A stretch of 64,000 nt of DNA from Streptomyces sp. NRRL F-6131. GTDB taxonomy: Bacteria > Actinomycetota > Actinomycetes > Streptomycetales > Streptomycetaceae. The DNA lies in the NCBI GenBank assembly GCA_000719695.1, contig JOHN01000003.1, forward strand, positions 139,384 through 203,383, read 5' to 3'. Positions 17,099 through 25,296 of this stretch are shown here, piece after piece. The position numbers and the translations under genes are program-made. The stretch's first letter is position 1. Each line of letters begins with the position of its first letter. A model generated the notes under the pieces. The model was not told where the DNA came from. It saw only the letters and a list, made by a program, of their open reading frames with translations, and did no database searches.

Positions 17099-18448
17099 GT
17101 GGCGACACCCTCCGCCGTGACGAGAACCGCCGACCGGCCGCGCCGGACCGTGCCGACCCGGCGCACCACCGAGCTCGTGCTGGTGCTGGCCGCCGTGCTG
17201 ATCGCCGTGCTCGGCTACGCCGAGGTGGGCCTCAACCTGGACGGCACGCTCCCCGCCGACGCCGCCGGGTACGGGGCCGCGCTCGGGGCGCTCGCGCTGC
17301 TGGCGCACGCGGCGGTCCGCCTGCGGGCGCCGTACGCGGATCCGCTTCCGCTGCCGATCGGGGTGCTGCTGAACGGTGTCGGACTGGTCGTCATCCACCG
17401 GCTCGACCGGGCCACCCCGGGCAGCGCGGCCCCCACCCAGGTGCTCTGGTCCGCCCTCGGGGTGGGGCTGTTCGTCCTGGTGCTGCTCCTGCTGCGGGAC
17501 CACAGACGGCTCCAGCGGTACGCCCACACCGGGGCGCTGGTGGCCCTGGTCCTGCTGGTGCTGCCGGTCTTCTTCCCGCCGGTGTACGGGTCGCGGATCT
17601 GGATCACCGCGGGACCGTTCTCCTTCCAGCCGGGGGAGTTCGCCAAGGTCCTGCTCGCGGTCTTCTTCGCCGCCTACCTGGCGGTGCACCGGGACGCGCT
17701 GGCGCTCACCGGGCGGCGGGTGTGGCGGTTCCGGGTGCCGCCCGGGCGGGTGCTCGCGCCGGTCCTGGCGATCTGGGCGGCGTTCGTCGGGGTGCTGGTG
17801 CTGGAGACCGACCTCGGTACCTCGCTGCTCTTCTTCGGCCTCTTCGTGGTGATGCTCTACGTGGCCACCGCCCGGACCGGCTGGATCGCCATCGGGCTGT
17901 TCCTCTCGGCGGTGGCGGCGGTCGGGGTGGGGTGGCTCTCGCCGCACGTGCACAGCCGGGTGAACGACTGGCTGGACCCGCTCGGCTCGATCGCGGCCGG
18001 ACGCGGGGCCAACCAGATCGCCCAGTCGCTGTTCGCCTTCGCCTGGGGCGGTGAGCTGGGGACGGGGCTGGGGAACGGGCACTCGGCGCTGATCGGGTTC
18101 GCCGCGAAGTCCGACTTCGTCCTGGCCACGATCGGGGAGGAGCTGGGGCTGACCGGGCTGTTCGCGGTGTTCCTGCTGTACGCGCTGCTGGTCTCGCGCG
18201 GGTTCCGGACCGGGATCGCGCTGCGCGACCCGTTCGGGCGGCTGCTGGCGATCGGGCTGGCGGCGCTGGTGGGCCTCCAGGTCTTCGTGGTGGCGGGCGG
18301 GGTGCTGGACCTCATCCCGCTGACCGGGACGACCCTGCCGTTCGTCGCCCAGGGCGGTTCCTCGGTGGTCACCAACTGGATCATCGTCGCGCTGCTGGTC
18401 CGGATGAGCGACGTCGCCCGCCGGCCCGCCCCCGGGGAGGGGTGGTGA
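17099..18448 (+). CDS. SEDS family glycosyltransferase (FtsW/RodA type)
   Basis: 449 residues with about 10-12 membrane segments. Signatures include the extracellular SRIWITAGPFSFQPGEFAK segment and LETDLGTSLLFFGLF, and near the end GGVLDLIPLTGTTLPFVAQGGSS, the conserved SEDS C-terminal motif. SEDS proteins polymerise lipid II into glycan strands together with a cognate class B PBP, here the next gene, whose start overlaps this stop (GTGGTGA). The pair is a paralogue of the RodA-PbpA pair usually found next to pknB. I infer a growth- or development-specific synthase, not the main FtsW. Confidence 0.92.
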   Translation: MATPSAVTRTADRPRRTVPTRRTTELVLVLAAVLIAVLGYAEVGLNLDGTLPADAAGYGAALGALALLAHAAVRLRAPYADPLPLPIGVLLNGVGLVVIHRLDRATPGSAAPTQVLWSALGVGLFVLVLLLLRDHRRLQRYAHTGALVALVLLVLPVFFPPVYGSRIWITAGPFSFQPGEFAKVLLAVFFAAYLAVHRDALALTGRRVWRFRVPPGRVLAPVLAIWAAFVGVLVLETDLGTSLLFFGLFVVMLYVATARTGWIAIGLFLSAVAAVGVGWLSPHVHSRVNDWLDPLGSIAAGRGANQIAQSLFAFAWGGELGTGLGNGHSALIGFAAKSDFVLATIGEELGLTGLFAVFLLYALLVSRGFRTGIALRDPFGRLLAIGLAALVGLQVFVVAGGVLDLIPLTGTTLPFVAQGGSSVVTNWIIVALLVRMSDVARRPAPGEGW

Positions 18449-19980
18449 GGGGGCCCGGTCCCGCCCCGGGCCGGGCCGTCGGCGGCCGGCCGGGCAACGG
18501 ACCGCAGGGTCTGCCGGGGATCTCCGTCACCGGGCGCCGGGCCGGGACCTTCTGCCTGCTGCTGATCGTGGCGCTCTGCGTCCAGGCCACCCGGGTGCAG
18601 GTGTTCCGGGCCGACGAGCTGGACCGCAACAGCGCCAACCAGCGGCCGGTCGTCGAGCGCTACGCCCAGCCGCGCGGCGGCATCCTGGTCGGCGCCGACA
18701 GCGTCACCGGCTCGGAGCCCACCGGGGGGCGGTACGACTTCAAGCGCACCTACACCGACGGCCCGCTGTACGCGGCCGTCACCGGCTGGTCCTCGCAGAC
18801 CTACGGCAACGCCCAGCTGGAGGGGACCGAGGACGCGCTGCTCTCCGGCACGGACAGCCGGCTGGCGAGCTGGGCGCTGTGGGACGCGGTGGCCCGGCGG
18901 CAGAACCCCGGCGGGGACGTCCGCACCACCATCGACCGGGCCGCCCAGGAGGCGGCGGTGCGCGGACTCGGCCGGCAGAAGGGCGCGGTGGTCGCGATCG
19001 AGCCGTCCACCGGGCGGATCCTGGCGCTGGCCTCCACCCCCTCCTACGACCCGGGGAGCTTCGCCGGGACCTCCGCCGACGACCGGGAGGCCTGGGGCCG
19101 GCTCCAGGCCGACCCCGAGCAGCCGATGCTCAACCGGGCGCTGCGGCAGACCTACCCGCCCGGCTCGGCCTTCAAGGTGGTCACCGCGGCGGCGGCGCTG
19201 GAGAGCGGCGTGGTCACCGACGTCGACGCGCCGACCGACACTCCCGCCCCTTACGTCCTGCCGGGCACCGACCGGGTGCTGGTCAACGACTCCGCGGCCT
19301 GCGACCGGCCGGGTCTCCCGCTGGACACCGCGATGGTGCTCAGCTGCAACAGCGTGCTCGGGCGGCTCGGGGTCGCGGTGGGCCCGGGGCGGATGGTGGC
19401 CACGGCCGAGGCCTTCGGGTTCAACGATCCCCGGCTGGACACCCCGGTGCGGGCGGCGAGGTCCGTCTTCGACACCCGGACGGACGAGTCGCAGCTGGCG
19501 CTCTCCTCGATCGGCCAGTTCGACACCGCCGCCACCCCGCTGGTGATGGCGATGGTCGCGGCGGGGATCGCCAACAACGGCACCGTGATGCGTCCACAGC
19601 TTGTGGACAGCCTGACCGCGAGCGACGGCACCGTGGTGCAGCGGACGCGGCCGACCGCCTACCGGCAGGCGGTCGGCCCGGCCACCGCCGGGCAGGTGCG
19701 GCGGCTGATGACCGACGCGGTGGAGAACGGCACCGGGCGGGCCGCCCGGATCCCCGGCGCGGTGGTCGGCGGCAAGACCGGTACCGCCGAGCACGGGGTG
19801 GACAACAGCGGGACGCCGTACGCCTGGTTCATCTCCTGGGCGGCGCCGGCCGGATCGGACGCGGTGCCGCCGGTGGCGGTCGCCGTGGTCGTGGCGGACA
19901 GTGACGCCACCGAGGTGACGGGCGGCGGGCTGGCGGCGCCGGTCGCCCGGGCGGTGATGCAGGCGGTGCTCGCCGGGTGA
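18442..19980 (+). CDS. Class B penicillin-binding protein, PbpA type
   Basis: 512 residues (or one fewer if the second GTG, 18445, is used). It has a single N-terminal membrane helix (TFCLLLIVALCVQATRVQVF), a short PBP dimer-like region (RPVVERYAQPRGGIL, FKRTYTDGPLYAAVTGW) and a transpeptidase domain with all three motifs: SxxK in PPGSAFKVV, SxN in LSCNSVLGR and KTG in GGKTGTAEH. It cross-links peptidoglycan outside the membrane. It closely resembles PbpA of the pknB cluster, which pairs with RodA. Overlap with the SEDS gene indicates translational coupling and a working SEDS-PBP complex. Confidence 0.93.
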   Translation: MVRGPGPAPGRAVGGRPGNGPQGLPGISVTGRRAGTFCLLLIVALCVQATRVQVFRADELDRNSANQRPVVERYAQPRGGILVGADSVTGSEPTGGRYDFKRTYTDGPLYAAVTGWSSQTYGNAQLEGTEDALLSGTDSRLASWALWDAVARRQNPGGDVRTTIDRAAQEAAVRGLGRQKGAVVAIEPSTGRILALASTPSYDPGSFAGTSADDREAWGRLQADPEQPMLNRALRQTYPPGSAFKVVTAAAALESGVVTDVDAPTDTPAPYVLPGTDRVLVNDSAACDRPGLPLDTAMVLSCNSVLGRLGVAVGPGRMVATAEAFGFNDPRLDTPVRAARSVFDTRTDESQLALSSIGQFDTAATPLVMAMVAAGIANNGTVMRPQLVDSLTASDGTVVQRTRPTAYRQAVGPATAGQVRRLMTDAVENGTGRAARIPGAVVGGKTGTAEHGVDNSGTPYAWFISWAAPAGSDAVPPVAVAVVVADSDATEVTGGGLAAPVARAVMQAVLAG

Positions 19981-20053
19981 GCTCCTTACCGACCGCGCTG
20001 ACCTGCCGCTTTAGCGGCTCGACGGAAGATCCGCCGTTTGCGAAGTGTCCGGT

Positions 20054-20140
20054 TTGTACAGGCCGATGCGACGGTTCGTACAATGCGCGCGCCGGGACTG
20101 TTCGTTTGCGACACTGGTGCATTCGCGCGGTACTGTCCCA
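20054..20140 (+). promoter_or_regulatory. Candidate promoters of the amino-acid permease gene
   Basis: The 250 bp between the PBP and permease genes are locally AT-richer. Two candidates stand out: TTGTAC (20054-20059), 19 bp, TACAAT (20079-20084); and further down TTGCGA, about 19 bp, TACTGT ending near 20137. Either would give a leader of 95-150 nt. Confidence 0.4.
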
Positions 20141-20230
20141 TCTTTGTTCGGTTGGTCCGCGATGACACCCTTCGGCGCGTCGAGTGACCGGCCGCTAGGA
20201 CACCCTCCCTCGCCCAGAAGGACCCTCGTT

Positions 20231-21718
20231 TTGGCCAGCAACACGCTCGGCGCGCGCCTCACCCGGCGCAAGCCCGTCTCCACCCTGATCGCCGAGAGCG
20301 AAGGCCGCGACGGCCCGCCCGCCGGGGCGCCCGAGGAGGGCGGACGTTCCGGCATCCACCTGCGTCGCTCGATCGGGCTCTGGCAGCTGTCCGCGATCGG
20401 CATCGGCGCCACCATCGGCACCGGCATCTTCTTCGTGCTGAACAGCGCGGTGCCGTCGGCCGGCCCGGCCGTCATCCTGTCCTTCGTGATCGCCGCCGTC
20501 ACCGCCGGCCTCACCGCGCTCTGCTACGCCGAGATGGCCTCCGCCATCCCGGTCAGCGGGTCCTCCTACTCCTACGCCTACGCCACCCTCGGCGAGGGCG
20601 TGGCCTTCGCCGTCGGCATCTGCCTGCTCATGGAGTACGGCGTCTCGGCCTCCGCGATCGCGGTCAGCTGGGCCGAGTACCTCAACAAGTTCTTCGACCT
20701 GGCCTTCGGCTTCCAGATCCCCGAGAGGTTCGCCGGCGCGCCCGGCGACGGCCACTGGTTCAACCTGCCGGCGCTGCTGCTGGTCGCGATGGTCTGCTTC
20801 CTGCTGATCCGCGGCGTCAGCGAGTCGGTCAAGGTCAACACGGCCATGGTGGCCGTCAAGATCCTCATCCTGCTGCTCTTCATCGGCGTCGCGCTGACCG
20901 GCTTCCACTCCGGCAACCTGACCCCGTTCATGCCGCTGGGCATCGGCGGCGTCCAGGTCGCGGCCTCCAGCATCTTCTTCTCCTTCATCGGCCTGGACGC
21001 CGTGTCCACCGCCGGTGAGGAGGTCAAGAACCCCCGGCGCACCCTGCCGCTGGCGATCATCATCTCGCTGGTCGTGGTCACCGTGCTGTACATCCTGGTG
21101 GCCTTGGCCGGCATCGGCGCCCAGCCCTGGGAGAAGTTCGACGGCCAGGAGGCCGGCCTCGCCCAGATCCTCCAGGACATCACCGGCCAGAGCTGGCCCG
21201 CCATGATCTTCGCGATCGGCGCGATCGTCTCGATCTTCTCGATCACCCTGGTGGTCATCTACGGCCAGACCCGCATCCTGTACTCGATGGGCCGCGACGG
21301 CATGCTGCCCAAGCGCTTCGCCGAGCTCTCCCCGCGCACCGGCACCCCGGTGTGGAACACCATCGTGGTCGGCGTGGGCGTCGGCGTGCTCGCCGCGTTC
21401 GTCCCGCTGGAGAGGCTGGCCGACATCACCAGCCTCGGCACCCTGATCGCCTTCTCGGTGGTCTCGATCGGCGTGATCGTGCTGCGCCGCACCCAGCCCG
21501 ACCTGCCGCGCGGCTTCAAGGTGCCGGGCTACCCGGTCGTCCCGCTGATCAGCGTCGGCTTCTGCGTCTACCTGATCACCGGTCTGCACGCGGACACCTT
21601 CGCGGCGGGTGCGGTGGCCCTGGTGATCGCGGTGGCGGTGTACTTCGGCTACAGCATCAAGCACTCCAGGCTGGAGCGGGCCGAGTCACAGGCCGACGCC
21701 GGCTCCAAGGTCGGCTGA
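20231..21718 (+). CDS. APC-superfamily amino-acid permease (cationic amino-acid type)
   Basis: 495 residues from TTG 20231, chosen because AGAAGGA sits 8 nt upstream; the frame stays open to 20045 but that part is not protein-like and lacks a ribosome-binding site. There are about 12-14 membrane segments. The first carries the APC substrate motif IGATIGTGIFFVL, and SSIFFSFIGLDAVSTAGEEVKNPRRTLP is the CAT-family loop. It should import an amino acid by proton symport or exchange; the specificity is not readable. It has its own promoter region and a terminator, so it is monocistronic. Confidence 0.9.
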   Translation: MASNTLGARLTRRKPVSTLIAESEGRDGPPAGAPEEGGRSGIHLRRSIGLWQLSAIGIGATIGTGIFFVLNSAVPSAGPAVILSFVIAAVTAGLTALCYAEMASAIPVSGSSYSYAYATLGEGVAFAVGICLLMEYGVSASAIAVSWAEYLNKFFDLAFGFQIPERFAGAPGDGHWFNLPALLLVAMVCFLLIRGVSESVKVNTAMVAVKILILLLFIGVALTGFHSGNLTPFMPLGIGGVQVAASSIFFSFIGLDAVSTAGEEVKNPRRTLPLAIIISLVVVTVLYILVALAGIGAQPWEKFDGQEAGLAQILQDITGQSWPAMIFAIGAIVSIFSITLVVIYGQTRILYSMGRDGMLPKRFAELSPRTGTPVWNTIVVGVGVGVLAAFVPLERLADITSLGTLIAFSVVSIGVIVLRRTQPDLPRGFKVPGYPVVPLISVGFCVYLITGLHADTFAAGAVALVIAVAVYFGYSIKHSRLERAESQADAGSKVG

Positions 21719-21733
21719 GCACCGGTGCTTCGT

Positions 21734-21777
21734 GGACGGGGCCGTTCGGGGGACACCTCTCCCGGGCGGCCCCGTCC
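21734..21777 (+). terminator. Terminator after the permease gene
   Basis: GGACGGGGCCG / CGGCCCCGTCC, 11-bp perfect arms with a 22-base loop, 16 bp past the stop. Confidence 0.7.
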
Positions 21778-21915
21778 GTGTTCCGACGGGCGTTCCCGCG
21801 GCCGTTCCCGGCCGTTCGCCCGCCGGTGCCGCCGCCGGCCACCGGGTCCGTGGCGGTGGACACTCCCGTGGTCCACATGGCGACAGGGCCCCACCCCCGG
21901 CCCTAACCTTCCACC

Positions 21916-23325
21916 ATGGTGAGCACCCGCACGCCCGGCTTCTCCCGCCCGCGCGGCCGCTTCACCGGCCGGAGCGCGAGTTCGACGACGCCCGCTCCGG
22001 TGGTTCCCCCGGTCGGACGCGGCCGCCCGCGCGGCGGCCCGGGCCCCCGGCCGTTCCCCCGCCAGCGTGGCGAGGAGGGCCTGCCGTCCCCGCCCGATCG
22101 GCTGAATCCGGCCGGACCCGCCGGACACCGCGGCGTCCAGCTGCTCGGCTGCCTGGTCGCCGCCGGCTGGGCGGCGGGCTTCCCGCTCGTCTCCGACCTG
22201 CCCAACCAGCGCCTCTGGGGGATGCTCGCGGCCCCCGCCTACCTGCTCGCCGGGGTGCTCTGCCTGACCCTCCCGCGCCGTCTCGCGGCCCGCGCCGGAG
22301 CGGCGGCCGCCCTGCTCGGCGCGGTGCTGGTGCCGCTGGTGGTCCTCGTGCTGCAGGGCCGCCACCAGTCCGAGGTGATGGTGGTCGAGCGCTCCGCGCA
22401 CCTGCTCTTCCGCACCGGGAGCCCCTACCTGCCGGATCCGGTGGTGGTCACCGACTACAACCCCTACCTGCCGGCGATGGCGCTGTTCGGGGTGCCGCGC
22501 GCGCTGTTCGGGGACGGCAATCCGCTCACCCGGCTGGCCGGGGACGCCCGGATCTGGTTCGCGCTGGCGTTCGTCGCCTGTCTGCTGGCGAGCTGGCGGT
22601 TGCTGCGGCCGACCCGGGACCGCGCCCCGCTGCTGCCGCTGACCGTGCTCACCGCCTCGCCGCTGGTCGCGCTGGCGCTGGTCGGCGGCGGGGTCGACCT
22701 GCCGCTGATCGGGCTGTGCTGCCTGGCCATGGCACTGGCCGAACGGGACCGGACGATCGCCGCCGGGCTGGTGCTCGCCCTGGCCGGGACCCTCAAGTGG
22801 ACGGTCTGGCCGGCGCTGCCGGTGGCCGTCCTGCTGCTCTGGCGGCTCTACGGCCGGCGGCCGGCCGCCCGGGCCGGGCTGACCGCGCTCGGCGCGGCGT
22901 GCGCCGTGATGGTGCCGTACGTCCTGCTCCGGGCCGACGAGCTGCGCGACCAGGTGGTGCGCTTCCCGCTCGGGCTGACCGCGATCCAGACCCCGGCCGG
23001 CAGCCCGCTGCCCGGCAAGGTGCTGGCCGGGTTCGGACCCACCGGGCACACCGCCTCGCTGGTGCTGCTGACCGTCGGCGGCCTGGGGGTGACGGTCTGG
23101 CTGCTGGCCCGGCCACCGGTCTCCGCGATCGCCGCCGCGGACCTGCTGGCCACCGGGCTGGCGATCGCCTTCATGCTCGCGCCGGCCGGGCGGTTCGGCT
23201 ACCTGGCGCTGCCGGCGGTGCTGGTGATCTGGCCCCGGCTGGCGGCCCGGCGGTGGACCGCCCGCCCGCCCGCGCCCCCGTCCTGCCTGCTGAGCTACCC
23301 GGAGCCCGCCCTGCCGGTGCGGTAG
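21916..23325 (+). CDS. Polytopic membrane glycosyltransferase-like protein (GT87/DUF2029 type)
   Basis: 469 residues. A ~75-residue Arg/Pro/Gly-rich cytoplasmic N-terminus is followed by about 11 membrane helices. The loop with SEVMVVERSAHLLFRTGSPYLPDP and DYNPYLPAMALFG resembles the extracytoplasmic catalytic loop of polyprenol-phosphate-mannose mannosyltransferases (GT87), as does LALAGTLKWTVWPALPVA. It probably transfers a sugar from a polyprenol carrier outside the membrane; donor and acceptor are unknown. ATG 21916 has TAACCT at 21904-21909, six bases before it, and no ribosome-binding site, so it may be leaderless. It converges with the transpeptidase gene. Confidence 0.75.
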   Translation: MVSTRTPGFSRPRGRFTGRSASSTTPAPVVPPVGRGRPRGGPGPRPFPRQRGEEGLPSPPDRLNPAGPAGHRGVQLLGCLVAAGWAAGFPLVSDLPNQRLWGMLAAPAYLLAGVLCLTLPRRLAARAGAAAALLGAVLVPLVVLVLQGRHQSEVMVVERSAHLLFRTGSPYLPDPVVVTDYNPYLPAMALFGVPRALFGDGNPLTRLAGDARIWFALAFVACLLASWRLLRPTRDRAPLLPLTVLTASPLVALALVGGGVDLPLIGLCCLAMALAERDRTIAAGLVLALAGTLKWTVWPALPVAVLLLWRLYGRRPAARAGLTALGAACAVMVPYVLLRADELRDQVVRFPLGLTAIQTPAGSPLPGKVLAGFGPTGHTASLVLLTVGGLGVTVWLLARPPVSAIAAADLLATGLAIAFMLAPAGRFGYLALPAVLVIWPRLAARRWTARPPAPPSCLLSYPEPALPVR

Positions 23326-23331
23326 GGCGGG
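23305..23331. terminator. Bidirectional terminator between GT87-like and PBP genes
   Basis: CCCGCCCT / AGGGCGGG, 8-bp arms with an 11-base loop, overlapping the last codons of the plus-strand gene. Confidence 0.55.
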
Positions 23332-23344
23332 CGTCCTCGTCGGG

Positions 23345-25105
23345 TCAGCGGTTGCCGGCCGCCTTGATGATCGAGGCGACGGCGGGACCTGCGGCGTCCA
23401 CGCCGTGGCCGCCGCCCTCGACCTCGGCGGCGACCGCGAGGTTGCCCCGGTAGGCGGTGAACCAGCTGTTGGTGGTGGCGATGCCGGTCGCCTCGGCCGA
23501 GCCGGTCTTGGCGCCCGCGTTGTCGGAGATCCCGGCCATCACGTCCTTGGCGGTGCCGCCGGTCGCGGTGGCGGCCATCATGGCCTTCAGCTTGCTGTCG
23601 ACGTCGGGGGCCATGTCACGGGCGGCCTTCTGCTGCGGCAGCTCGGCGACCAGGATCGGCTGCTTGAAGGTGCCGCTCTGCACGGTCGCCGTGATCGAGG
23701 CGATGGCCAGCGGGTTCATCTGGACCTTGCCCTGGCCGATCGACTGCATGGCCTGCTCGTCCTTGTTGGTGCCGGCGTCCGGCACCACCGCGTCGAAGCT
23801 GGGCAGACCGGTCTGCCAGTTCAGGCCGATGCCGTACACGTCCTTGGCCGTGGTGGTCAGCGCGCCCGGCTTGAGGCTGGTCAGGCCCTGGTCGATGAAG
23901 GCCGTGTTGCAGGAGATCATGAAGTCCTGCTGAAGGGTGTTGTTCGGGTACGCGTCGGGGAACGAGTTCGGGATCTTCTTCGGGTTGCTGCTCAGGGTCG
24001 GGCAGGCCACCGGGGTGTCCGGGTTGACCCCGGCCTCGATCAGCGCGGTCGAGGTGAGGATCTTCAGCGTGGAACCCGGCGCGAGCTGGCCCTGGAAGGC
24101 CCGGTTCAGGCCGGTGACCGGAGCGTTGGCGAAGGCCAGCACCTGGCCGGTGCTCGGCTCGATGGCGACGATCGAGCCCTTCTTGCCGCCCAGGTCGGTC
24201 ATCGCCTTCTCGGCGGCGGCCTGCAGGGTGGCGTCGAGGGTCAGCTTGAACGGCTTCGGGGGCTTGGGGTCGACGATGGTGAACAGCCGGTCGGGCACGC
24301 TGTTCTGGTCGGCCGGGTTGGTGATCACCACGCCGGTGCCGTTGTCGTTCTGGTCCTTGTTCTGGTCCGCGAGGAGCTTGGCGACCTTGGCCTGCAGCGT
24401 GGGGATCAGCGGGGTGACCGAGGGGCTGTTCAGCGGCTTGTTGTTGCGGTCCACCACGTTGCCCGCCAGCGGGGGCAGCGGCTGCACGCCGATCGTCTCG
24501 CCCGCGGCCAGGTGCGGGTGGATCACCGACGGGGCCCAGTGCACGGCCGGGGTGTTGTCGCTCATCTTCACGACGCCCAGGAAGCCGCTGTAGTCCCAGA
24601 CCCGGTTGGTGCCCTCGAACTCGGCCCGGGCCTTGAAGCCCATCAGCACCCCGGTCGGCGCCGCGGGGGCGGTCGACGGGGAGTCGGTGGCGGGGGCGGT
24701 CGGGGCGGCCGAACCGGAAGCCGGGGGCTTGGCGGCGGCACTGGGGGTGCCGGTCGCCGCGGCGAACGCCGCCGGGGTGGCCGGGCCGGCGGGCGCCAGG
24801 GTGAGAGCGCTCGGCTTCACCTGGTCCCGGAACGCGGTCAGCGCGGTGGTCGCGCCCGCCGGGTCGTCGGTCAGCGAGGCCGCCTTGGCGAGATCCCCGG
24901 CCGCCCACGCGTCCAGGAACTCCTTGGCACCGGCCGCCGCCTGCTCGGCGCTCGGAGGCTCGGCGACCACCGTGCGCGCCTTCTTGGCGGCCGGCTCGTC
25001 CTTGTCGTCCGAGCCGCCGACGAGGCTGTACGCCCCGTAGCCGCCCGCGGCGAGCACGGCGACGGCCACGCCGGTGATGATGCCGGTCTTCGCGCCATTG
25101 CGCAT
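23345..25105 (-). CDS. Penicillin-binding transpeptidase with NTF2-like (MecA_N) domain
   Basis: 586 residues. An N-terminal membrane helix (TGIITGVAVAVLAAGGYGAYSL) is followed by an NTF2-like domain (about 50-190) interrupted by an Ala/Pro/Ser-rich insert of about 50 residues, a PBP dimerisation-like region (residues about 200-270) and the transpeptidase with SxxK in APGSTLKIL, SxN in MISCNTAFI and KTG in AKTGSAEA. The NTF2-like domain is the one seen in MecA/PBP2a and PBP3-type enzymes. It should cross-link peptidoglycan and may be of low beta-lactam affinity, but that is not visible. It stands alone, divergent from nothing nearby: the mannosyltransferase upstream is on the same strand, 190 bp away. 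Confidence 0.9.
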   Translation of the reverse strand: MRNGAKTGIITGVAVAVLAAGGYGAYSLVGGSDDKDEPAAKKARTVVAEPPSAEQAAAGAKEFLDAWAAGDLAKAASLTDDPAGATTALTAFRDQVKPSALTLAPAGPATPAAFAAATGTPSAAAKPPASGSAAPTAPATDSPSTAPAAPTGVLMGFKARAEFEGTNRVWDYSGFLGVVKMSDNTPAVHWAPSVIHPHLAAGETIGVQPLPPLAGNVVDRNNKPLNSPSVTPLIPTLQAKVAKLLADQNKDQNDNGTGVVITNPADQNSVPDRLFTIVDPKPPKPFKLTLDATLQAAAEKAMTDLGGKKGSIVAIEPSTGQVLAFANAPVTGLNRAFQGQLAPGSTLKILTSTALIEAGVNPDTPVACPTLSSNPKKIPNSFPDAYPNNTLQQDFMISCNTAFIDQGLTSLKPGALTTTAKDVYGIGLNWQTGLPSFDAVVPDAGTNKDEQAMQSIGQGKVQMNPLAIASITATVQSGTFKQPILVAELPQQKAARDMAPDVDSKLKAMMAATATGGTAKDVMAGISDNAGAKTGSAEATGIATTNSWFTAYRGNLAVAAEVEGGGHGVDAAGPAVASIIKAAGNR

Positions 25106-25296
25106 GGTGATGGTCCCCCAAGGGTCAGGCGATCGGGCCGCAGCCGGACGTGGCCGGATGCGCGTTCGGAGCCAAGCCTAGGCAGCCGGACTCCGTGCCC
25201 CGACGAATTGGCCGGGTGTTGTGACGGATCTGGTACGTGTCGCGCACCACTCCGGTACGCTCCGCCGCCCAGGTCCGCCGCCCGGCCCGCCCGCCG

